NCBI RefSeq assembly: GCF_018812025.1
Contig: NC_063049.1
Location: 38,049,447-38,113,446, forward strand
Length of the DNA: 64,000 bases
Direction of reading: 5' to 3'
Source of the DNA: Megalobrama amblycephala
Lineage: Eukaryota; Chordata; Actinopteri; Cypriniformes; Xenocyprididae
Every line of letters starts with the position of its first letter. Position 1 is the first letter of the stretch. The translations under genes and the position numbers were made by a program. The notes under the pieces are model-generated. The model was given only the letters and a program-made list of their open reading frames with translations. It had not been told where the DNA came from and did not search any database. Positions 34,871 through 42,751 of this stretch are shown piece by piece.

Positions 34871-36435
34871 CTGGAGAGAGAAAGCAATTGTTCAGTCAGA
34901 CAGCAGGAAAATAAACCGTTTCCAGAAGCTACTAGAATCCCTCTATGGAGGCATTTAATTTCACATCATTACATACTCCATTATAAAGCATGTAATTAAT
35001 CCTATGCTAATTGCAAGGAATTACAAAATTGCAAGTTACGGGTGAGAGAACCACTTTCCACCGAGTTGAGAAGAACATTATTTGATTAACTGAGCTGTTG
35101 TTTCCTTTTGCATCATAGACGACATACTAAATTAGGTGACAGGAGGTGCTACGCTCATTTTACAAAGGAGTGGAAACTTATTTCCAGCAGCCATTGTAAT
35201 CATAAACCTTAGTGAATTTGAATCATGCGGCAGTGTCAGGTTAAGGGTGACTGGCGACACTATTTAGTAAAGAGGTTGTATGACAAACAATGGCCCGTTA
35301 GTGATATGATCTTTCTACAACTTGCTAAATAATGCATTGTGAAAACTCAGCATCCATTATTCAGCACGCCGCACGGTTACCTAGAATAAGAGAGCTAGCC
35401 ATTGGATGACCGTGCAGTATCACATAGGCCAGGCGCTAAAGCCCAACACTCATGAAATTACACTGAGAGAATGAAATATCCCTCTTTTAACGCTGCCAGA
35501 CCTCCAGACATTATGCAAAATGCAAGGATTTGAGCTGAATTTGTGCAAAAACAATCTTGGAAATCACAATTATGACTATGCAAAGAAACAAAATGCTAAT
35601 GTTACCTCATCTTTAGCCTGGTCTATAAACTGTGCACACTCCTTGATATACGATATGATATCAGTGTCAGGTAGATCCAGTATGCTCAGTGTTTTATAGA
35701 TGAACAGGTCAGGAAAGGCATTTTCCACACCATATGCAACATTTAATATATGTGTGACCTGAAATCAGTGGAAAAACATTATAAGCCATCAAGCAAAGTT
35801 ACAATATAAATAATAATAAAATAGTATAAAAATAATAATCAACTCAAGTAAATAAGAAAGAAGTCAAGCACATTACCTTATATTTCCTCAAAGTACCAAA
35901 GTCATGAGCGGCATCTTGTGACCCTATAAAAATAAACATAATTAAAAATCATTATTCATTATTAGAATATATAAAAAATTAAATATAGAATATATTACAC
36001 TGTTAGAATAATATGTAATAACGTTTTTTTATTATTATTATTTATATGTTATTATTTTACTTTAGACATAACCTGAAGTGTAAATTTCATTAAATGCATT
36101 CCTTACTTATACTGTATAAACAACATAAAAAGATTAAAATGCTTATTTAAAATAAGCAAACAGGCCATCCTGAGAGGTTTTTATGAGTCAAATGAGAAGA
36201 TCAGCTACTCACCAAGCAACAGATATGGTTTAATATATCCAACCTGAAGATCCCAGTTATTATCCTGAACATATCCACAAGCAGTTTCAGGCTGTACTGT
36301 TTCCTCAACCACCTGTACAGTGGAACCTCTCCATGTCTCAATAATCCGCCTTCCGCTCAAAGTCGTTACTCTGGTGCATTGTTTCCGCAAATTAGTTTTG
36401 GAGAAGGATTTTATTTCTTGTGCAAGCGACTGCAT
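34652..36435 (-). CDS. DUSP19: DUSP19, dual-specificity protein phosphatase 19 (whole gene, four exons)
   Basis: The joined exons 36213-36435, 35877-35923, 35606-35758 and 34652-34870 give 642 bp, 213 residues plus stop. The human protein, as I recall, is about 217 residues. The enzyme removes phosphate from Tyr and Ser/Thr; in mammals it acts on the JNK pathway and binds its kinases in the cytoplasm. The catalytic loop is [10 protein letters not shown], with the nucleophile Cys and phosphate-binding Arg of HCx5R. The general-acid region is [11 protein letters not shown]. All introns have GT-AG ends and phases fit. I start at the ATG at 36435, which gives [11 protein letters not shown] as in other vertebrates. 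An in-frame ATG at 36459 would add eight residues. The gene lies head to head with NCKAP1, and a transposon stack begins 30 bp past its stop. Confidence 0.95.
35606..35758 (-). CDS. DUSP19: DUSP19 exon 3
   Basis: 153 bp, in phase, 51 residues from [15 protein letters not shown] to FIDQAKDE. Holds the general-acid loop. Acceptor TTTCAG, donor GAG|GTAAC. Confidence 0.96.
35877..35923 (-). CDS. DUSP19: DUSP19 exon 2
   Basis: 47 bp encoding [16 protein letters not shown] with the split glycine. Acceptor TTTATAG, donor AAG|GTAATG. Confidence 0.95.
36213..36435 (-). CDS. DUSP19: DUSP19 exon 1 (coding part)
   Basis: Encodes the N-terminal 74 residues plus one base of the next codon ([10 protein letters not shown] ... 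[12 protein letters not shown]). The donor is CTTG|GTGAGT. Confidence 0.95.
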
Positions 36436-36459
36436 CACATTTGCGGCGGGGATGTCCAA

Positions 36460-37026
36460 AGCAGAAATGCAAAGGCTCCTAGTCTTAGTTCGTATAGACC
36501 GTTCGTTGCTCCCTCCCTCCCTAGTAATGCCCGTCTACATTTCTGTGACCTTGATATACCTGAAAACTGAGAAGATTCATTAGCGCACCTCAGCATAGGC
36601 CTAATTACCTGAGGAAGATCAAACAACAGTGACACCTAAAGGAGAGAAATATATCTGCATATGTTTACCTTGAGTATTTCCCATGTGCAAATTATTCACG
36701 TATTTTCAGGCCAGGCAAAGTTACTAACAATCTAAGGACAATCTACGACAACGATATGCTTAAAACAGAGAAATTTTTCCTTTGAGTTTTCCGCGCGTAC
36801 AGACGACACCATTATCAAAACGATCCACATTCATACGAATCCGTGAAAATGAACTATTCTGCTGGCAGGCCATTATGGCCATAGATCTATGCCATAGACA
36901 TAACATTATGTCTGTTATTACGGCGATGAAACATAGACTGAACAACATGTAATGCGCATGTGGACATCATCATTTTCACAGATTCGCGTTTTTGTTGTTT
37001 ACACGGAAAACATTTTTAAAGTCCCT
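36460..37026 (-). promoter_or_regulatory. DUSP19 upstream region
   Basis: Sequence between the DUSP19 start and the first transposon. No TATA box at a clear distance is visible. A pyrimidine-rich block (ctccctccctccc) lies near 36508. The true transcription start cannot be placed from sequence alone. Confidence 0.4.
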
Positions 37027-37702
37027 TTAAAGGGTTAGTTCACCCAAAAATGAAAATTCTGTGATTTATTACTTACCCACATGCCGTTCCACACCCGTAG
37101 GACCTTCGTTCATCTTCGGAACACAAATTAAGATATTTTTGTTGATATCCGATGGCTCCTCCATTCGGTTGTTAAGTCTGACGTCACGCGGCAGCGCTTC
37201 CGGGTCCTGACGCTCTATCTCATACCACAAGAAAACAACAAATGGTGCTAATATACATACACGATGTGGTGTAATACTACAAAAAAATTATAATCATAAC
37301 CTTTATCTCCATACCAAAATTCCAGATGGCCAGACAATGATTCATCTTTTATAAATAAATAAAATATTAATATCTGTGACGCTGTGAGCACGGAGACTGT
37401 TGTGTAGACTGTAAGTATTTAAAATGTTTAACTTTTTAAAATGATTGATGTTTAAAATGAATAAATAGCGCTCATAAACGGCCGTCGATGGCATTCTCAA
37501 GTGAAACGAGTCTAGGCTTGGACCCGGAAACGGCGTTCCTTACGTCACGACTTAACAAGCGGATAGGGAGCAATGACACTTTCTCTCTCAAGATCCAAAG
37601 GTACTAAAAACATCGGTTCATGTGAGTACAGTGGTTCAATATTAATATTATAAAGCGACGAGAATATTTTTGGTGCGCCAAAAAAAACCAAAATAATGAC
37701 TT

Positions 37703-37707
37703 ATAAA
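37703..37707. other. Target site duplication ATAAA (left)
   Basis: Repeats at 40196-40200 directly after the right LTR. Confidence 0.92.
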
Positions 37708-38125
37708 TGTCACGATCACCTGTGAGAGTGCCCTTCAGCCTCTAGAGGGCACTTCTTCCCGGACTCTCTGTTTCACCTTATTCATGAACTACATTTCCCA
37801 TACATACTCCCCGGACTAATCACTATTCATCATTGCACTCAGCTGTTTGTTATTTTGTCATTAGTGTCTGTGTATTTAATCTGAGTTGTTTCTGTCTGTT
37901 CTTGTGGTTCATTGTGAATGTCACCCTTGAGTCTGAGCCCTGGTTCTACGTGTTCTCTGGTTTTTGTTTTTGGTTTCTTGTTTCATGTTCCTTGTTTTAT
38001 GTTTGGACTGCTTTTTATGGATTTCGACCCCTGCCAGTACCTGGATTACGCCCTTTGGATTTACCCTCAATAAACACCTTTTCTGCTGCACTTGGATCTA
38101 TTTGTTTGCTTCGCGATCCGTGACA
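37708..38125 (+). repeat. 5' LTR of gag-only element
   Basis: 418 bp. TATA-like TATTTAAT at 37873-37880. Self-primer candidate GTGGTTCATT at 37904-37913. AATAAA at 38069-38074. Confidence 0.95.
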
Positions 38126-38126
38126 G

Positions 38127-38136
38127 AATGAACCAC
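38127..38136 (+). promoter_or_regulatory. Candidate self-priming primer-binding site
   Basis: AATGAACCAC, one base after the 5' LTR, is exactly complementary to GTGGTTCATT at 37904-37913. That site starts 31 nt after the TATA-like box, where RNA should begin. No tRNA-type site is evident. Confidence 0.62.
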
Positions 38137-38156
38137 CATTATAAGGATCCAGCAGC

Positions 38157-39776
38157 ATGAGGACTATTCCGTCAGCCACTTGCAGGGAGCGTGTGGCACT
38201 GCTTGGGGCAGTGATGGCTCTACGCGAGGAAGGAGAAGAGGTAGGATGCTTCGCCAAGGTTTTTTGGACGATGGCGGTGGGGCTGAGATACAACGACGCG
38301 GCGCTGAAGGATACTTTTAATTGCTGTCTCGACGATCCTCTGCCTCAATGTGAGATGGAGGGGCTACGGAGTTTAGATTTCTGGAGGTTCGCCACGTATC
38401 TTCGCCGTCGGAGGGAATGGACCTCACTGAGTCAGCCAGGCAGTTTGCATGCTCCAGCCCATGATTCCGTTTCAGAAGGCATTGAGGAGGTGGGCACTGA
38501 GCCTCAGCTTCACCCCGGTAAAGGGAGGAGGAGGAGGAGGAGGAGGAGAAGGAAGAAGTCTCCAGCTAGTGAACCCGTTCCAGTCAGTGAGTCCACTTCA
38601 GAGCCCGCTTCAGTCAGTGAGTCCACTCCAGAGCCCGCTCCAGCCAGTGAGTCCGCTCCAGAGCCCGCTCCAGCCAGTGAGTCCGCTCCAGAGCCTGCCG
38701 GGGAGTCCGATCCAGCCGGGGAGTCCGCTCCAGCCAGGGAGTCCACTCCAGAGCCCGCTCCAGCCAGTGTGTCCACTCCAGAGCCCGCTCCAGCCGGTGA
38801 GTCCATTTTGGGTGAGCCACCGTCTTACCCTCGTAAGCGGAGGAGAAGGAGGAAGAGGGCTTCCTCCGTCCTTCAAGGTCCTTCGACTATAGAGACTGTT
38901 CATGCTTCACCGAAGCGCCCTGCCCTGCCGGCGCCACCGAAGCGCCCTGCCCTGCCGGCGCCACCGAAGCGCCCTGCCCTGCCGGCGCCACCGAAGCGCC
39001 CTGCCCTGCCGGCGCCACCGAAGCGCCCTGCCCTGCCGGCGCCAACGAAGCGCCCTGCCCTGCCGGCGCCAACGAAGCGCCCTGCCCTGCCGGCGCCAAC
39101 GAAGCGCCCTGCCCTGCCGGCGCCAACGAAGCGCCTTGCCCTGCCGGCGCCAACGAAGCGCCTTGCCCTGCCGGCGCCAACGAAGCGCCTTGCCCTGCCG
39201 GCGCCAACGAAGCGCCTTGCCCTGCCGGCGCCAACGAAGCGCCTTGCCCTGCCGGCGCCAACGAAGCGCCTTGCCCTGCCGGCGCCAACGAAGCGCCTTG
39301 CCCTGCCGCCTCCCAGGCCGCCAGTCCTGCCACCGTCGTCCAAGCCTTCTGCTCTGCCACCACCGCCCAAGCCTTCTGCCCTGCTACTTCTGCCCAGGCC
39401 ACCTGAACCATTGAAATCTGCCTGGTCAGTTTCTCCAGCACCACCCTGGCAATCAGCCAGGACTCCAGACCTGCCAGTGCCCGCCTGGTCAAATCCTCCA
39501 GCGCCGCCCTGGCAATCAGCCGGGACCCCAAACCTGCCAGTGCCCGCCTGGTCAAATCCTCCAGCGCCGCCCTGGCAATCAGCCGGGACCCCAAACCTGC
39601 CAGTGCCCGCCTGGTCAGTTCCTCCAGCACCGCCCTGGCTTTCAGTGGGGCACCCTGGATCTGGCCCGCCGTCCCTCCCCCTGATCCTCCTCCTGTCCAC
39701 CTCCCTCCTGAGTTTTTTGTGTTTTTGTTTGTTGTCTGGTGGAGCGTCTGGTAGCCGCTCCTTTGAGGGGGGGTAA
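38157..39776 (+). CDS. Gag-like protein of the non-autonomous LTR element, with coding minisatellite
   Basis: A 539-residue intact frame that starts 31 bp after the LTR and ends directly at the 3' LTR. Residues 1-95 look like a Gag-type helical domain (CFAKVFWTMAVGLRYNDAALK ... LDFWRFATYLRRR). An Arg/Lys-rich block follows (about 123-135), then decapeptide repeats of the SESAPEPAPA type. A second basic block and fifteen 9-residue repeats of the PKRPALPAP kind (38910-39314) come next. Three to four copies of a Trp/Pro-rich 21-residue unit (AWSNPPAPPWQSAGTPNLPV) follow, and the end is hydrophobic. Basic blocks could bind RNA in place of a zinc knuckle; this is inference. The frame is uninterrupted despite high repeat content. 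Confidence 0.8.
   Translation: MRTIPSATCRERVALLGAVMALREEGEEVGCFAKVFWTMAVGLRYNDAALKDTFNCCLDDPLPQCEMEGLRSLDFWRFATYLRRRREWTSLSQPGSLHAPAHDSVSEGIEEVGTEPQLHPGKGRRRRRRRRRKKSPASEPVPVSESTSEPASVSESTPEPAPASESAPEPAPASESAPEPAGESDPAGESAPARESTPEPAPASVSTPEPAPAGESILGEPPSYPRKRRRRRKRASSVLQGPSTIETVHASPKRPALPAPPKRPALPAPPKRPALPAPPKRPALPAPPKRPALPAPTKRPALPAPTKRPALPAPTKRPALPAPTKRLALPAPTKRLALPAPTKRLALPAPTKRLALPAPTKRLALPAPTKRLALPAPTKRLALPPPRPPVLPPSSKPSALPPPPKPSALLLLPRPPEPLKSAWSVSPAPPWQSARTPDLPVPAWSNPPAPPWQSAGTPNLPVPAWSNPPAPPWQSAGTPNLPVPAWSVPPAPPWLSVGHPGSGPPSLPLILLLSTSLLSFLCFCLLSGGASGSRSFEGG
38910..39314 (+). repeat. 27-bp coding minisatellite, 15 units
   Basis: Fifteen tandem 27-bp units with no length change. Variants are ordered: five begin ccg (Pro) and read KRP, three begin acg (Thr) and read KRP, seven begin acg and read KRL. 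Confidence 0.95.
39761..39773 (+). promoter_or_regulatory. Polypurine tract of gag-only element
   Basis: The run ending GAGGGGGGG lies three bases before the 3' LTR. Confidence 0.8.
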
Positions 39777-40195
39777 TGTCACGATCACCTGTGAGAGTGC
39801 CCTTCAGCCTCTAGAGGGCACTCCTTCCCGGACTCTCTGTTTCACCTTATTCATGAACTACATTTCCCATACATACTCCCCGGACTAATCACTATTCATC
39901 ATTGCACTCAGCTGTTTGTTATTTTGTCATTAGTGTCTGTGTATTTAATCTGAGTTGTTTCTGTCTGTTCTTGTGGTTCGTTGTGAATGTCACCCTTGAG
40001 TCTGAGCCCTGGTTCTTCGTGTTCTCTGGTTTTTGTTTTTTGGTTTCTTGTTTCATGTTCCTTGTTTTATGTTTGGACTGCTTTTTATGGATTTCGACCC
40101 CTGCCAGTACCTGGATTACGCCCTTTGGATTTACCCTCAATAAACACCTTTTCTGCTGCACTTGGATCTATTTGTTTGCTTCGCGATCCGTGACA
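39777..40195 (+). repeat. 3' LTR of gag-only element
   Basis: 419 bp, about 99% identical to the 5' LTR. The self-primer homologue here (39973-39982) carries one A-to-G change relative to the 5' LTR. Confidence 0.95.
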
Positions 40196-40676
40196 ATAAA
40201 GTGATGGCCGATTTCAAAACACTGCTTCAGCAAGATTCGGAGCATTATAAATCAGTGTGTCGACTCATGATTCAGATCGTGTGTCAAACTGCCAACGGCT
40301 GAAATCACGTGACTTTGGCGCTCCGAACAGCTGATTCGACACGCTGATTCATAACGCTCTGAATCTTCCTGAAGCATTGTTTTGAAATCGGCCAAAGTCG
40401 TTATTTTGTTTATTTTGGCGCACCAAAAATATTCTCGTCGCTTTATAATATTAATATTGAGCCACTGTACTCACATGAACTGATTTAAATATGTTTTTAG
40501 TACCTTTATGGATCTTGAGAGAGGAAATGTCATTGCTCCCTATGGAGCCATTGGATTTCAACTAAAATATCTTAATTTGTGTTCCGAAGATGAACAAAGG
40601 TCTTACGGGTGTGGAACAGCATGAGGGTAAGTAATAAATGACAGAATTTTAATTTTTGGGTGAACTAACCCTTTAA

Positions 40677-41130
40677 GTCCAGTCATTTCACTTGGCGGCC
40701 ATCTTTGAAACGCCTCTCGGGCATTCAAGTGCAGCTCCTATCTCTTTGAATTGGTAAACATCAAATTCTCTAAAGCTGTTTTACCAAGCTTTCGATTAAA
40801 TTTCATATTTGAAATCACCAGTGAAATCTGACAACAACTGTCTCATAAATTGTGTTTCTAAACGATGGTAAAATTTTTTATTTTTCAGGCAGGATGAAGC
40901 TAATGCGCATCTCTTGTGCTTTCAGTGTCAATCAGTTCAGGTTGTACATCAGAACGCCGACTCATTATTGGCCGGCTACTGCATCAGCATCACACGCATG
41001 TGTCGTGCTGCTCACGTGAATAGCGTCGGCCAATACTGAGCCGGCGTTCTGACACAGAACCTGAAAGCGCTGAACATAAAAAACATAGGAGAATTACCAT
41101 AAACTGTAAAAAAAAAAAAAAAAAAAAAGG
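40677..41130. repeat. Unassigned DNA with an inverted repeat
   Basis: Arms 'tcaggttgtacatcagaacgccg' near 40937 and 'cggcgttctgacacagaacctga' near 41040-41064 form an imperfect hairpin of about 125 bp. A 20-bp poly(A) run ends the stretch near 41128. Confidence 0.6.
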
Positions 41131-42037
41131 TGGCTAGTTGTAACACACACATGGTTTAAAACTTTCCACAAATGCCATCATGACGAAACTGTGTATTTAC
41201 TAGTTGCCATATCAACACTATATCGAGAAAAAATTGCACCAAAATTAAAAAAAATCTTTGGAAGATATCACTAAACATTTATTTAACCATAGCAAAAGTA
41301 AATTTCTTACTTAAGTTAATTTATTGTCTCTATTTTTTGTGTTTATTTAAAATTAGACAAATCTGATATTATTTTAATCTTATATCTGTTATTTAACAGT
41401 TGAGATAGTTCTTTAATGCTGATCTAACCAGCAGAAGACAGGAGCCGGGTTTAAATCCCAGTTGCTCAGATGGGGCACGTTGTAACACTGCATTACAGTG
41501 TGCCCCTATTGGAACCATGCTATTCTATTCTATACTTTTATGAATTCTATTAAGAAACCATGAGAAAAAGGTAAATAAAGACTGAAAGTCAAAGTTCAGA
41601 AATGATTAATTATTATTATGTTTTGAACTATGCTGTTTAGCTGTGTTTTGCTGTGTTTGTTGTCAAACGCAAAAATTAGTTTATTTTTAATTATTAAAAA
41701 ATGTAATTATTTGATATGAAAAAGTTAATAATTGTATTTTATTGACAAAATATTTTAGTTTATCTTGTATATTTTTTTATTAGATCAGATAACATTTAAG
41801 CTGCTGTATGGTCACGTTACAATGTACCCCACCTATGGGGCATGTTGTCACATTTCACTTCCATTCTTTTGGGGTAGATCAAGAACAAAGTATACACTGT
41901 ATTAATTAAACAAAACCACATAATTGTACTGGACGTGTGAAATTAATGTGGGGGAAAAAAAATAAATACTCTGAACCCCAAGTGAATTTACACAAACTGA
42001 GAAAGTCAAAAAGTGTTACTTTGTGCCCCGGTCTCCA
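41131..42037. mobile_element. 'GGGGCACAAC' repeat, reverse copy
   Basis: It reads as the inverse of 27578-28636, from 'ctagttgtaacacac' to 'gaaagtcaaaaag...tgtgccccggtctcc'. The left end is truncated against poly(A). Confidence 0.75.
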
Positions 42038-42294
42038 TAAATGTCCTAAATGAACTAAAGCCTAATCCTGGCTTAATCTACCAGGCCTTTGTTTCTCTTG
42101 GTTTTATCATCTATAATTTTTATGATGCATTAAATGGAAAAAAAAAGATTCTGAAAATATTGGAAAATGTGTTTATGTTTGCTTTTATGTGTATGAAATG
42201 TACCAAATAAAATCACAAGCTTAAAACTATAAAATTCATAGAAAAGAATTAAGAGTGAATAACCACATCGTTGCAACAATTACTATCATCAGCA

Positions 42295-42534
42295 ATGATG
42301 GGGGCGGAGTGCTTTGGTCACATGACGCAGTGACGTCGGTGCCGGAAGCAGCCTCGTTCTGGCCGTCAGGGCAACACCTAGAAAAAAAAATACATCCCCG
42401 ACGACGCGCCTGAAGCCCCTAATATGGGCGAATTTTAACACTAAAAACCAGCTCGTTTCGGCGCCTAACCCTTTAACACTACAAGAGGAATCCGGTCGGT
42501 TTTGATTTAGCTCGTTTTAACGGTCGTTTGAGCC
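42295..42534 (+). promoter_or_regulatory. NCKAP1 promoter and 5' untranslated region
   Basis: A CpG- and GC-rich patch directly before the NCKAP1 start. It contains a GC box (gggggcgg near 42299), an E-box GTCACATGAC (42317-42326), a CRE-like TGACGTC (42331-42337) and an ETS-like CCGGAAG (42342-42348). No TATA box is visible, as expected for a broadly expressed gene. Binding is inferred from motifs only. Confidence 0.7.
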
Positions 42535-42642
42535 ATGTCTCGGGGCGCGCTGCAGCCGAGCCAGCAGAAGCTGGCGGAGAAACTGACGATCCTCAACGAC
42601 CGCGGCATCGGGATGCTCACGCGCATCTACAACATCAAGAAG
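42535..42642 (+). CDS. NCKAP1: NCKAP1 exon 1
   Basis: 36 codons from the initiator ATG to NIKK. Donor AAG|GTGAGA. Confidence 0.98.
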
Positions 42643-42716
42643 GTGAGAATAAGCGCTTCATGCATGTGTGTAGCAGAGGACTGCAGTAAACGCACACAAA
42701 TACACACACACACACA

Positions 42717-42751
<35 letters not shown>

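Larger units (their letters stand above)
37708..40195 (+). mobile_element. Non-autonomous LTR retrotransposon with a gag-like gene (TR-GAG type)
   Basis: A 2488-bp element: LTR (418 bp), 31-bp leader, one open frame, polypurine tract, LTR (419 bp), 5-bp ATAAA duplication. The LTRs differ by three substitutions and one base of indel, so it is young. No protease, reverse transcriptase, RNase H or integrase is present; it must be copied by enzymes of another element. The LTR ends TGTCAC...GTGACA and leader size resemble the gypsy element at 3026-8234, and both show the same self-priming geometry. That suggests a Tf1/sushi-type partner, though no direct parentage is shown here. Confidence 0.92.
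37027..40676. mobile_element. Palindromic MITE split by a gag-only LTR element
   Basis: The left arm starts TTAAAGGGTTAGTTCACCCA and the right arm ends GGGTGAACTAACCCTTTAA. The MITE is about 1.16 kb once the insert at 37708-40200 is removed. Inner arms share 'attctcgtcgctttataatatta' in inverse orientation. Confidence 0.92.

Noticed and set aside
36436..36459. Upstream ATG giving an eight-residue longer DUSP19
   Set aside because: Homologous proteins as I recall them start at the position of the second ATG (36435). The upstream one is kept only as an alternative.
38910..39314. Regular 27-bp array resembling a CRISPR
   Set aside because: There are no unique spacers; units are contiguous, in frame, and lie inside the gag-like gene.
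38449..39700. Several long open frames on both strands over the gag-like gene
   Set aside because: Tandem repeats with lengths divisible by three keep all frames open. Only the plus frame starting 38157 spans from leader to LTR.
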